NCBI GenBank assembly: GCA_021372245.1
Contig: JAJFUV010000081.1
Span: 1-41,168 of the forward strand
DNA length: 41,168 bases
Direction of reading: 5' to 3'
DNA from: Terriglobales bacterium
Lineage (GTDB): Bacteria; Acidobacteriota; Terriglobia; Bryobacterales; Bryobacteraceae
Part shown: piece after piece, positions 10,983-20,086 of the stretch
Position numbering within the stretch: position 1 is the first letter of the stretch
Layout of the letters: each line of letters starts with the position of its first letter
Notes under the pieces: generated by a model
Seen by the model: the letters and a program-made list of their open reading frames with translations, nothing else
Databases searched by the model: none
What the model was told of the DNA's origin: nothing
Made by a program: the position numbers and the translations under genes

Positions 10983-13900
10983 CTAAAAGTGGATGCGGCC
11001 GGTGTACTGTACTTCGCGGCCGTAGTTGCCTCCCGCCACGCTGGTGCTCTTGCCGAACACCGAACTGGTGACGCCCAGGTTGGGCTGGCTCGGCATGAAC
11101 GAGTTCGGGAAGTTGTAGAACTCCATGCGGAGCTCAAACTTCACCCGCTCGGTGATTTTGAAGTACTTCACCGCCGTGGCGTCCCACTGCCAGAAACCGA
11201 ATCCGCGCAGCCCGTCGTAGTACCACGGGTTTGTGCGTGCAGTGTACGACGGCAGGACGGAGAACTTCGACGTGTCGAAGTACTTGTCTCTAGTCGGATT
11301 GCTGATGGTCGGGTCGCCGGAAGCGTTCATGGCGCCGAAGGTGAGCAGCGGACCGCTGTTCCACATAATGATGTGGCTGGTGGCCCACCCGCCAACAATG
11401 GCGTCCAGAATGCGGTTGGCGCTGCTCAGATACTGGCGGCCCTTGCCGAACGGCAGCTCATACGTGCCTGCCAGGCGGACATAGTGCCGTGGGTCGCGTG
11501 TGTCGATCATCGTGAAGTTCTTCGCGTAAGTGGCCGGATCGTTGAAGAACTCGTCGCGCGCCTCGCGGCTGTAGTTGTAGCCGAAGCTGAAAGCAAGCCC
11601 CTTGGCCATGGGCTTTTGTGCGCTGAACTGCAGCGAGTAATAGTGGCTGGACTTATCCCGCAGGAACCGTTCGGTCAAAGTGCCGTACTGCGGATAGGTC
11701 CGAAGCAGGGATCCCACCGTGACGGTCTTCTGAGTCCGGAGAGAGCCTGGCATTTTGTCCGCCGGCAGCAGCATGTAGAACGGATTCGCAATCGCCACGT
11801 CCACCTGGCCCTTGTACGTGTAGCTGTAAGCCGGGTCCACGTTGTTCAGGTTGTAGTTGTAATCACCACCCCACATGCTGGAATCCTGCACGTTCTTGCC
11901 GATGCTGGTGAAGAACGTCGTCTCCGTGACGACGTTGAACGGCAGTTGGCGCTGCAGCGAGAGGTTCACCCGGTCGTTGATCGGGTGAATCATGTCTTGC
12001 GGGAAGAACGTCGCGCCACCCCCCAGGTTCAAATAGCGGCCCAGGGTCTTGCCCACCGGCTGGAGCAAGGGGTTCTCCGCGGGGAACGGATTGTCGATGG
12101 TCGTCCGCGGGACACCCTGTAAGGGTCCAAGCACGCCCGTCGAGCGGGCGTAGCCGTCCTTGGGCCAACTGTTGGTTTCCGGATAGATGGTCACCAACGG
12201 CACCGAGTAACGCGCCCAGCCGAGGCGTATCGCGGTGTTGTCGTTCACTTTGAACGCGATGCCGGCACGCGGAAGGAACACGTTCTTCTGCGAATCGAAC
12301 ACGCCGGGATGACCGTCGTCGGTATAGATCCAGGCGCCGTTGTACTTGTAGCTGCCCTTGTAAATTGAGGTCACTTCGGTCGGCATCTTGACCACGCCGC
12401 CCTGCAATTCCGGGATCGGATTGGTCAGATCCAGCGTCCGCGAGAACATGCGGCTGTACTCGGACGGAGCTGTCTCCAACTCATAGCGCAATCCCAGGTT
12501 CAGCGTGATGCGCCGGGTCAGCTTGATGTCGTCCTGGAAGAAGAAGGCCCACATCTGCTGGTGCGAATCCACCATGGGCGTGAAACCGGCAGTGCCGCTG
12601 TTGACCGTGCCGAGCAGCGCGGAAGCGTACATGTTCCCGCTGGTCGCCGCATTGTAGTTGAGGAACGAGCTGCCCGTGTCGATCGAGTTGAAGGTGAAAC
12701 TGCCGGGGCTCGGGGATCCATTTTGGTCGTATTGGTACCGCAACTGCCACCCCGCCTTCATGTGGTGCATCCCGCGGTCATGCGTCACATTGAGGTTGCT
12801 GTTGTGCGAGCGTCCGCGCACCAGCCACCAGCCGCTCTTACCTGTGGCTCCGAGCGAACCGTTGCCGCTGAAGGAGAACGCCGGGTAGTAGATGCCCGGT
12901 AGCGCGCCGATCACCGGCTTGTACCAGCCGTTGGACCACAGGTCGGACCATACGCTCTCTTTCACCTGGGCCCATCCGGAATCGTAGTCGTCTTCCAGGT
13001 ACACAGCGCCGTAGCGGAAGTTGACCGTCGTGCTCGGGCTGGCCATCCACAGGAAATCGATGGTCGGCTGTAGCGCGTCCATCAGGCCGCCGTTGTCGGA
13101 CGGCACGGCGAGGGTGTTGCCCCAGTTCGGATTATCCAGGCGCGTCTCGTACTTGGAAAAGCGCGCGTTCATGCGCCACTTGTCGTTGATGTTGTAATCG
13201 ACGCGGGTGGACGTGTTCCAGTACTTCAACAACCACGGGTACGACACTTTCACGTTATTGATCCCCGTCAGATCGTCGCCGGCCGTATTGGGTTTCCACA
13301 GGCCGTTCACGATCTTCTTGCCCGTTGGGTTAATGCGTTGCGCCGGAACGACGTTGCCGGCGAAGGGCGTCCTGGTTGCCGTGTTGTTCACCGGATCGAA
13401 CTGCGTCGTGTACGGATCATAGATGACCCGCAATGTGCCGTCCTTGGCCAGGGATCTTGAGAAGTCTCCCGTCCGCTCCAGGTCCGTCGGGGCCGTGGAC
13501 GTATTCAGGTTCGGCTGCGTGTTCTTCCACTTTTCGAAAGACTGGAAGAAGAACAGCTTGTTCTTGATGATCGGCCCGCCGATCGTGCCGCCGCCCACAT
13601 GATGCCGCACCACGCTCTTGCTGCGGTTCATGCGGTTGGTCATGGCGTTCAACTCGGGGTTGCGGCCGAAGTAGTAGCCGATCCCGTGATACTCGTTGGT
13701 GCCGGATTTCATCGAGACGTTCAACGTGCCGCCCGCCGAGAATCCGAACTCGGCGTCCTGCGCGTTCTGCTGTACTGCCACTTCCTGCACGGCGTCCATC
13801 GACGGCATGTAGGAACCACGCGCCGACAAGCCCAGCGGTGCCCCGTCCAGCAGCATGTCGTTCTTGCCGCCTGTACGCCCGCCGATATCCAATCCGTTCG

Positions 13901-14441
13901 ACGACCACATGTAGAACGGGTTGCGATGCCCCACATCCCAGTACTTATTGATCACTGCCGGATTCAGCAGCGCGAGCGTGAAGGGATTCCGCGCGAGAAC
14001 CGGAATGTCCCTCAACAACGAACCCTGCACCGTCGTTGTCATCGTAGTGGTATTGAACTGCACGGCCGCCACTTCGCCGGTAACTGTCACCGAGTCGGCC
14101 ACCGAGCCCACTACCAATTTGACGTTAATGGAGACGTCACCGCGGGTCAGCACCTTGATGCCGTCCTGTTGGTACTTCTGGAATCCACCATGCTCGACCA
14201 CAATCTGGTACGAGCCGGGCGTAACGAAGTCGAAACGGTAATCGCCGGCGGCGTCGGTCTGCCTCTCGGAAGTCACTCCTGTTTCGACGTTCTTCAGAGT
14301 CACTTTTGCGCCCACCACGGCAGCGTCGGTGGGATCGGAAACAATACCCTGAACCCTGCCTCGGTATTCCTGTGCGAACAAAGCCGTCGAGGCCAGTGCG
14401 CACACGAGTAGACGGAGCATAAACGCACACGTATTTTTCAT
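10983..14441 (-). CDS. TonB-dependent receptor, Oar-like (copy A)
   Basis: 1152 residues. The start ATG 14441 has GGGAGG a few bases upstream. The signal peptide is FMLRLLVCALASTALFAQ. Residues about 25-120 form a carboxypeptidase-regulatory-like domain (RGRVQGIVSDPTDAAVVGAK). The plug follows (PFTLALLNPAVINKY, DIGGRTGGKNDMLLDGAPLG) and then a long outer-membrane beta-barrel ending in an aromatic residue (TGRIHF). It is located in the outer membrane and energised by TonB; in this phylum such proteins are thought to import glycans or other large nutrients. The substrate is not deducible. It is a tandem paralogue of the 14693-18151 gene, with its own promoter and terminator, so it is a monocistronic unit. 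Confidence 0.93.
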   Translation of the reverse strand: MKNTCAFMLRLLVCALASTALFAQEYRGRVQGIVSDPTDAAVVGAKVTLKNVETGVTSERQTDAAGDYRFDFVTPGSYQIVVEHGGFQKYQQDGIKVLTRGDVSINVKLVVGSVADSVTVTGEVAAVQFNTTTMTTTVQGSLLRDIPVLARNPFTLALLNPAVINKYWDVGHRNPFYMWSSNGLDIGGRTGGKNDMLLDGAPLGLSARGSYMPSMDAVQEVAVQQNAQDAEFGFSAGGTLNVSMKSGTNEYHGIGYYFGRNPELNAMTNRMNRSKSVVRHHVGGGTIGGPIIKNKLFFFQSFEKWKNTQPNLNTSTAPTDLERTGDFSRSLAKDGTLRVIYDPYTTQFDPVNNTATRTPFAGNVVPAQRINPTGKKIVNGLWKPNTAGDDLTGINNVKVSYPWLLKYWNTSTRVDYNINDKWRMNARFSKYETRLDNPNWGNTLAVPSDNGGLMDALQPTIDFLWMASPSTTVNFRYGAVYLEDDYDSGWAQVKESVWSDLWSNGWYKPVIGALPGIYYPAFSFSGNGSLGATGKSGWWLVRGRSHNSNLNVTHDRGMHHMKAGWQLRYQYDQNGSPSPGSFTFNSIDTGSSFLNYNAATSGNMYASALLGTVNSGTAGFTPMVDSHQQMWAFFFQDDIKLTRRITLNLGLRYELETAPSEYSRMFSRTLDLTNPIPELQGGVVKMPTEVTSIYKGSYKYNGAWIYTDDGHPGVFDSQKNVFLPRAGIAFKVNDNTAIRLGWARYSVPLVTIYPETNSWPKDGYARSTGVLGPLQGVPRTTIDNPFPAENPLLQPVGKTLGRYLNLGGGATFFPQDMIHPINDRVNLSLQRQLPFNVVTETTFFTSIGKNVQDSSMWGGDYNYNLNNVDPAYSYTYKGQVDVAIANPFYMLLPADKMPGSLRTQKTVTVGSLLRTYPQYGTLTERFLRDKSSHYYSLQFSAQKPMAKGLAFSFGYNYSREARDEFFNDPATYAKNFTMIDTRDPRHYVRLAGTYELPFGKGRQYLSSANRILDAIVGGWATSHIIMWNSGPLLTFGAMNASGDPTISNPTRDKYFDTSKFSVLPSYTARTNPWYYDGLRGFGFWQWDATAVKYFKITERVKFELRMEFYNFPNSFMPSQPNLGVTSSVFGKSTSVAGGNYGREVQYTGRIHF

Positions 14442-14551
14442 TTATCCTCCCAAAGCACTCTTCTATCCCTGTCACTGAAACGGCGTCCTGAACTTGTGTT
14501 ACGACAAATCCCCCCAAGTCAGCAGGACTGAACACAAAATCCGTCCGGGCG

Positions 14552-14581
14552 ACAATACCACAGCAGAGAGCAAAGTGTCAA
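14552..14581 (-). promoter_or_regulatory. Sigma70-type promoter of TonB receptor A
   Basis: Minus-strand TTGACA (14576-14581) and TATTGT (14552-14557) are spaced by 18 bases. They lie about 110 bases upstream of the ATG, leaving a leader of about 100 bases. The counterpart before receptor B has the same -35, the same 18-base spacing and a similar -10, which supports function. Confidence 0.7.
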
Positions 14582-14638
14582 TAGCAACAATCAGTGACAA
14601 TCGGGTATTTTGTGATGGACGGAGCGAGAGAAACAAGA

Positions 14639-14666
14639 AAAGGGCAGGCGCGAACGCCTGCCCTTT
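14639..14666 (-). terminator. Rho-independent terminator of TonB receptor B
   Basis: A 12-bp perfect stem (AAAGGGCAGGCG / CGCCTGCCCTTT) with a four-base loop lies 26 bases after the receptor B stop. On the minus strand it runs into TTTTCTTG. The core is the same as the hairpin after receptor A. Confidence 0.87.
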
Positions 14667-14692
14667 AGAAGCACAACTTGATTTCAAAGGAC

Positions 14693-17600
14693 TTAGAAGT
14701 GGATGCGGCCGGTGTACTGAATTTCGCGGCCGTAGTTGCCTCCCGCCACGCCGGTGCTCTTGCCGAACGTCGAACTGGTGACGCCCAATGCTGGCTGGCT
14801 CGGCATGAACGAGTTCGGGAAGTTGTAGAACTCCATGCGGAGTTCGAACTTCACCCGCTCGGTGATTTTGAAGTACTTCACCGCCGTGGCGTCCCACTGC
14901 CAGAAACCGAATCCGCGCAGCCCGTCGTAGTACCACGGGTTTGTGCGAGGAGTGTATGGCGCCAGGACGGAGAACTTCGATGTGTCGAAGTACTTGTCCT
15001 TGGTCGGATTGCTGATGGTCGGATCGCCGGAAACGTTCATGGCGCCGAAGGTGAGCAGCGGACCGCTGTTCCACATCAGAATGTGGCTGGTGGCCCACCC
15101 GCCGACGATGGCGTCCAGGATGCGGTTGGCATTGCTCAGGTACTGGCGGCCCTTGCCGAACGGCAGCTCGTACGTGCCTGCCAGCCGGACATAGTGCCGC
15201 GGATCGCGCGTGTCGATCATCGTGAAGTTCTTCGCATACGTAGCGATCGAATCGAAGAACTCGTCGCGCGCCTCACGGGCGTAGTTGTAGCCGAATGTGA
15301 ATGCCAGCCCCTTGGCCATGGGCTTTTGGGCGCTGAACTGCAACGAGTAATAGTGGTTCGACTTATCCCGCAGGAACCGCTCAGTCAGACCACCGTACTG
15401 CGGATAGGTCCGGAGCAGAGAGTTCACCGTGACGGTCTTCTGTGTCCGCAGCGAGCCGGCCATCTTGTCGGCCGGCAGCAGCATATAGAATGGATTCGGT
15501 ACGGTGACATCCACCTGACCCTTGTACGTGTAGCTGTAGTTCGGGTCCACCATGTTCAGGTCGTAGTTGTAGTCGCCTCCCCACATGCTGGTGTCCTGCA
15601 CGTTCTTGCCGATGCTCGTGAAGAACGTCGTGTCCGTGACGATGTTGAACGGCAGTTGCCGCTGCAGCGAGAGGTTCACCCGGTCGTTGATCGGGTGAAT
15701 CATGTCCTGCGGGAAGAACGTCGCGCCTCCCCCAAGATTCAAATAGCGGCCCAGGGTCTTGCCGACCGGTAAAAGCAGGGGATTGTCCGCGGGGAATGGA
15801 TTGTCGATGGTCGTCCGCGGAACGCCCTGCAGGGGTCCCAGCACGCTGGTCGTCCGGGAGTAGCCGTCCTTGGGCCAGTTGCCGGTCTCCGGATAAATGG
15901 TTATCCAGGGCACTGAGTAACGCGCCCAACCGGCGCGCAGCGCCGTGTTGTCGTCAATCTTGAACGCTACGCCGGCACGCGGCAGGAACACGTTCTTCTG
16001 GGAATCATACACGCCGGGGTGGCTGTCGTCGGTGTAGATCCAGGCGCCGTTGTACTTGTAGGTCCCCTTGTAAATTGAGGTTACCTGGCTCGGCATCTGT
16101 ACAACGTTGCCCTGCAGTTCCGGAATTGGGTTGGTCAGATCCAGCGTCCGCGAGTACATGCGGCTGTACTCGGAAGGAGCCGTCTCCAGTTCATAGCGCA
16201 ATCCCAGGTTCAGCGTGATCCGGCGGTTCAGCTTGATGTCGTCCTGGAAGAAGAAGCCCCACAACTGCTGGTGCGAATCCACCATGGGCCGGAAACCGGC
16301 CGAGCCGCTATAGACCGTGCCGAGCAGTGCGGACGCGTACATATTGCCGCTCGTGGACGCGTTGTAAGCCAAAAACGAGCTGCCCGTGTCGACCGAGTGG
16401 AAGGTAAAAGTATCGGGAGCCGGAGTGCCGTTCTGGTCGTACTGATACCGCAACTGCCACCCCGCCTTCATGTGGTGTTTCCCGCGGTCATGCGTCACGT
16501 TGAGGTTGCCGTTGTGCGAGCGTGCGCGCACCAGCCACCAACTGGCCTTGCCCGTGGGGCCGAGCGAGCCGTTGCCAGTGAAGGTAAACGACGGGTAGTA
16601 GACGCCGGGCAGCGAACCGGTCACCGGTTTGTACCACTCGTTGGGCCACAGATCCTTCCACACGCTGTCTTTCACCTGGGCAAAGGCGGAATCGTAATCG
16701 TCTTCCAGGTATACGGCGCCGTAGCGGAAGTTGACCGTCGTCGTCGCGCTGGGCATCCACAATACGTCCATTGTCGGCTGCAACGCGTCCATCAGGCCGC
16801 CGTTATCGGACGGCACGGCGATGCTGTTGCCCCAATTCACCTCGTCCAGCCGCGTTTCATACTTGGAGTAGCGCGCATTCATGCGCCACTTGTCGTTGAC
16901 GTTATAGTCGACACGGGTGGAGGTATTCCAATATTTCAACAGACGGGGATACGCCACCTTCACATTGTTGACTCCCGTGAGATCGTCGCCGGCCGAAGTG
17001 GGCTTCCACAAAGCGTTCACAATCTTCTGGCCCGTCGGGTTGATGCGCTGCGCGGGAATGACGTTGCCGGCGAAGGGCATCCTGGTCGCCTTGTTGTTCA
17101 CCGGATCGAACTGCGTCGTGTACGGATCGTAGATCAGCCGCAACGATCCGTCCTTGGCCAGAGACTTCGAAAAGTCTCCCGTGCGTTCCAGGTCCGTCGG
17201 AGCCGTGGAAGTATTCGAAGACGGCTGTGTGTTCTTCCATCGTTCGTATGACTGGTAGAAGAACAGCTTGTTCTTGATGATCGGGCCTCCGATCGTGCCG
17301 CCGCCAACGTGCTGCCGCACCACACTCGTGCGCCGGGTGAGGCGATTCGTAATGGCGTTCAACTTGGGATTACGGCCGAAATAGTAACCGACGCCGTGGA
17401 AATCGTTGGTGCCGGATTTCATCGAAACATTCAACGTGCCGCCCGCCGAAAAACCGAACTCGGCGTCCTGCGCGTTCTGCTGTACTGCCACTTCCTGCAC
17501 GGCGTCCATCGACGGCATATAAGAACCGCGCGCCGAAACGCCCAGCGACACGCCGTCCAACAGCATGTCGTTCTTGCCGCCCGTGCGGCCGCCGATATCC

Positions 17601-18151
17601 ATACCGCTCGACGACCACATGTAGAACGGATTGCGGTGAGCTACGTCCGAATATTTGTTGATGACTGCGGGATTCAGCAGAGCCAGCGTGAAGGGATTCC
17701 GCGCCAGCACTGGAATGTCTCTCAGCAATGAACCCTGCACCGTCGTCGTCATGGTGCTGGTATTGAACTGCACGGCCGCCACTTCGCCGGTCACCGTCAC
17801 CGAGTCCGCCACCGAGCCCACCACCAACTTGATGTTCACGGAGACGTCACCGCGGGTCAGAACCCGGATTCCATCCTGCTGATACTTCTGGAATCCGCCA
17901 TGTTCGGCCAGAATCTGGTACGGGCCGGGTATCACAAAGTCAAATAAGTACTTGCCGGCAGCATCGGTCTGCTTCTCCGAAGCCACTCCGGTTTCGATGT
18001 TCCTCAAAATTACTTTTGCGCCCACCACGGCAGCGTCGGTGGGATCGGAAACAATACCTTGAAGCCTGCCCCGGTATTCCTGTGCGAATAAGGCCGTCGA
18101 GGCCAGTGCGCACACGAGTAGACGGAGCATAAACGTCCGCGTCTTTCTCAT
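14693..18151 (-). CDS. TonB-dependent receptor, Oar-like (copy B)
   Basis: 1152 residues, exactly the length of copy A and alignable by eye without gaps at high identity. It has the same architecture: signal peptide (FMLRLLVCALASTALFAQ), carboxypeptidase-regulatory domain at about 25-120, plug (MDIGGRTGGKNDMLLDGVSL) and a barrel ending in TGRIHF. Substitutions are spread over the protein and are more frequent in the middle barrel (about 430-640), for example SGWAQVKESVWSDLWSNGW in A against SAFAQVKDSVWKDLWPNEW in B. The start ATG at 18151 has the same GGGAGG site. It has its own promoter (18261-18290) and terminator. Role: TonB-energised outer-membrane import of an unknown ligand. Confidence 0.93.
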   Translation of the reverse strand: MRKTRTFMLRLLVCALASTALFAQEYRGRLQGIVSDPTDAAVVGAKVILRNIETGVASEKQTDAAGKYLFDFVIPGPYQILAEHGGFQKYQQDGIRVLTRGDVSVNIKLVVGSVADSVTVTGEVAAVQFNTSTMTTTVQGSLLRDIPVLARNPFTLALLNPAVINKYSDVAHRNPFYMWSSSGMDIGGRTGGKNDMLLDGVSLGVSARGSYMPSMDAVQEVAVQQNAQDAEFGFSAGGTLNVSMKSGTNDFHGVGYYFGRNPKLNAITNRLTRRTSVVRQHVGGGTIGGPIIKNKLFFYQSYERWKNTQPSSNTSTAPTDLERTGDFSKSLAKDGSLRLIYDPYTTQFDPVNNKATRMPFAGNVIPAQRINPTGQKIVNALWKPTSAGDDLTGVNNVKVAYPRLLKYWNTSTRVDYNVNDKWRMNARYSKYETRLDEVNWGNSIAVPSDNGGLMDALQPTMDVLWMPSATTTVNFRYGAVYLEDDYDSAFAQVKDSVWKDLWPNEWYKPVTGSLPGVYYPSFTFTGNGSLGPTGKASWWLVRARSHNGNLNVTHDRGKHHMKAGWQLRYQYDQNGTPAPDTFTFHSVDTGSSFLAYNASTSGNMYASALLGTVYSGSAGFRPMVDSHQQLWGFFFQDDIKLNRRITLNLGLRYELETAPSEYSRMYSRTLDLTNPIPELQGNVVQMPSQVTSIYKGTYKYNGAWIYTDDSHPGVYDSQKNVFLPRAGVAFKIDDNTALRAGWARYSVPWITIYPETGNWPKDGYSRTTSVLGPLQGVPRTTIDNPFPADNPLLLPVGKTLGRYLNLGGGATFFPQDMIHPINDRVNLSLQRQLPFNIVTDTTFFTSIGKNVQDTSMWGGDYNYDLNMVDPNYSYTYKGQVDVTVPNPFYMLLPADKMAGSLRTQKTVTVNSLLRTYPQYGGLTERFLRDKSNHYYSLQFSAQKPMAKGLAFTFGYNYAREARDEFFDSIATYAKNFTMIDTRDPRHYVRLAGTYELPFGKGRQYLSNANRILDAIVGGWATSHILMWNSGPLLTFGAMNVSGDPTISNPTKDKYFDTSKFSVLAPYTPRTNPWYYDGLRGFGFWQWDATAVKYFKITERVKFELRMEFYNFPNSFMPSQPALGVTSSTFGKSTGVAGGNYGREIQYTGRIHF

Positions 18152-18260
18152 TTATCCTCCCAAAGCACACTTCTATCCCTGTTACTTAAGCGGCATGTTC
18201 ACCCTGTATCAGAAAATCCCCGTTGACAGCAGGTCTGAACGCCTAGTCCTATTCGGGGTG

Positions 18261-18290
18261 AAAATACCACAACAGGGAATCGGCTGTCAA
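18261..18290 (-). promoter_or_regulatory. Sigma70-type promoter of TonB receptor B
   Basis: Minus-strand TTGACA (18285-18290), an 18-base spacer and TATTTT (18261-18266) lie about 110 bases before the ATG. The spacer shares its last bases (TGTGG) with the promoter of copy A. The leader of about 100 bases is only partly similar between copies. Confidence 0.7.
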
Positions 18291-18326
18291 AGCCAAATAG
18301 CGGGCTGAATAATTATGCGCTTGCGG

Positions 18327-18932
18327 TTACCAGCGGAGGGAACGCAAGGCCAATGCTTCCTTGAGCTGATCGTTGCCTTTGAACAGGATTCCGTCGATCC
18401 CTTCGCGCCTTGCACCTTCGATGTTCTGGGCAATGTCGTCGATGAACAGGCACTCGTCGGCACGGCAATCGGCGCGCGCGATGGCGGCGCGGTAAATCTC
18501 CGGCGAGGGCTTCATGGCGCCCACTTCATAGGAAAGGACGTGACCGTCCAAATGCTTGAGGAGAGGGTATGCGCGCATCACCATCGGGAAATGAATGGCG
18601 TTTGTATTGGAGAGGGAATACAACCGGTAGTTGCGTTTAAGACCGGCCAGGAGGGATTCCTCGATGAGCGGATGCGGCAGGAAGATGACACCCCAGATCC
18701 GGCAGAATTGTTCATAGTCTAGCCTGCAATCAAACAATTTGCAGAATTCGCCAACGAAATCGCAGGGTTCGATCTCTCCTTTTTCGAAGCGCGGGAACAG
18801 GTCCGACGTGCGGACACGGCGCAGGATCTCCTCGAGCGAATACGGCGAGTGGCCCGCCAGGGCCGTGAAGCCCCGCATGAAGTCGAAGGGGATAATGGTG
18901 CCCCCCAGGTCGAAAAAGATCGCTTTGAGCAT
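18327..18932 (-). CDS. HAD-superfamily phosphatase, YihX-like (subfamily IA)
   Basis: 201 residues from ATG 18932; the frame is open upstream but that part lacks HAD features. Motif I is FFDLGGT near the N-terminus, with the nucleophile Asp and Gly in place of the second Asp, as in YihX-type sugar phosphatases. Motif II is YSLSNTNAIHF, motif III the Lys in GAMKPSPEIYRAA, and motif IV LFIDDIAQNIEGARREGIDG. The four-helix cap lies between motifs I and II. It probably hydrolyses a sugar phosphate or similar metabolite in the cytoplasm. It diverges from kdgK with 91 bases between starts, which hints at a sugar-phosphate role. The substrate is unproven. Confidence 0.85.
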   Translation of the reverse strand: MLKAIFFDLGGTIIPFDFMRGFTALAGHSPYSLEEILRRVRTSDLFPRFEKGEIEPCDFVGEFCKLFDCRLDYEQFCRIWGVIFLPHPLIEESLLAGLKRNYRLYSLSNTNAIHFPMVMRAYPLLKHLDGHVLSYEVGAMKPSPEIYRAAIARADCRADECLFIDDIAQNIEGARREGIDGILFKGNDQLKEALALRSLRW

Positions 18933-19023
18933 GCCGCTGGAGTAGTGCGGTCCAGGCCCGCACCAAGACCTATTGTACCCGGAGCGCCCGGCCCCGCTCT
19001 GGTAAAATCGGAACCGAACTACT

Positions 19024-20055
19024 ATGACCAAACCCGTCGTTACTTTCGGTGAAATCATGCTGCGCTTGGCCCCTCCGGGCTATGAGCGCTTCCTGCAATC
19101 GCCGCAGTTCGTCGCCACCTTCGGCGGCGGCGAGGCCAACGTGGCCGTGAGCCTGGGAAGCTTCGGCATCCCGGCGCGCTATGTGACGGTGCTGCCCTCC
19201 AATCCCATCGCGGACGCCTTTCTCGGTGAATTGCGCCGCTTCCGGGTGGACGACAGCTACGTGCTCCGCGGAAAGGGCCGCCTGGGCATCTACTTCGTGG
19301 AACCCGGGGCCAACCAGCGTCCGTCCAAGGTTGTGTACGACCGTGAGTACAGCGCCATCGCTTTGGCCAAGCCCGGCGATATCGATTGGACGAAGACCTT
19401 CGAGGGCGCGGGCTGGTTCCATGTCACCGGAATCACCCCGGCTATCAGCCAGGGGGCGGCCGACTTGGCCCTGGAGGCCGTGAAAGCCGCGCGGGCGGCC
19501 GGCTTGACCGTCTCTTGCGACCTGAACTATCGCAAGAACCTGTGGAAGTACGGCAAGACGGCGAAGGAAGTCATGACGGAGCTGTTCCAATACGTGGACG
19601 TGGGCATCGCCAACGAAGAGGACTGCCAGAAATCGCTCGGCATCCAGGTGGATGTCGACGTAAACGCGGGCAAGCTCGAAGCCGGACAGTACGAGAAGCT
19701 AACTGCCAAAGTGCTGGCCGCGTACCCGAACCTGAAGATGCTGGCGGTGACACTGCGGGAATCCAAGAGCGCCTCGCACAACGGGTGGTCGGCCTGTCTG
19801 AACGATCGCCAGTCGTTTCTGGTGAGCCGCCATTACGAGATCACGCACATCGTGGACCGCGTGGGCGGGGGCGACAGCTTCGCTGGTGGGCTGATCTACG
19901 GACTCCTCGAACTGGGCGATCACGCGCAGGCGCTCGAGTTCGCCGTGGCGGCGTCTTGCCTGAAGCATTCTGTCCCGGGCGATTTCAACCGGTTCTCGGT
20001 TGACGAAGTGAACGCGCTCGTCAAGGGAGGCGGATCAGGCCGTGTCCAAAGGTGA
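19024..20055 (+). CDS. kdgK: PfkB-family sugar kinase, probable 2-dehydro-3-deoxygluconokinase
   Basis: 343 residues. The N-terminus [21 protein letters not shown] and [23 protein letters not shown] are characteristic of KdgK. The C-terminal PfkB signature [16 protein letters not shown], near residue 281, carries the anion hole and catalytic Asp. It phosphorylates KDG with ATP to KDPG for the Entner-Doudoroff route, downstream of uronate and mannonate breakdown. This matches the ManD-like dehydratase at 38795, whose product class is KDG. TAAAAT at 19003-19008 may be a -10 element close to the start. The gene is followed after 31 bases by the VWFA gene. Confidence 0.85.
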   Translation: MTKPVVTFGEIMLRLAPPGYERFLQSPQFVATFGGGEANVAVSLGSFGIPARYVTVLPSNPIADAFLGELRRFRVDDSYVLRGKGRLGIYFVEPGANQRPSKVVYDREYSAIALAKPGDIDWTKTFEGAGWFHVTGITPAISQGAADLALEAVKAARAAGLTVSCDLNYRKNLWKYGKTAKEVMTELFQYVDVGIANEEDCQKSLGIQVDVDVNAGKLEAGQYEKLTAKVLAAYPNLKMLAVTLRESKSASHNGWSACLNDRQSFLVSRHYEITHIVDRVGGGDSFAGGLIYGLLELGDHAQALEFAVAASCLKHSVPGDFNRFSVDEVNALVKGGGSGRVQR

Positions 20056-20061
20056 GTGACC

Positions 20062-20080
20062 TATAATTAAGTTCAGGAGA
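20062..20080 (+). promoter_or_regulatory. TATAAT -10 element and ribosome site before VWFA gene
   Basis: A perfect TATAAT (20062-20067) lies between the kdgK stop and the VWFA start, followed by AGGAGA (20075-20080) and ATG at 20087. No good -35 is visible 17 bases upstream. The VWFA gene may therefore have its own start of transcription with a short leader. Confidence 0.4.
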
Positions 20081-20086
20081 GTCTCG

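Noticed and set aside
10933..14666. The two GGGCAGGCG hairpins as CRISPR or mobile repeats
   Set aside because: They lie at the same distance after two paralogous genes and are followed by T-tracts on that strand, so duplicated terminators explain them.
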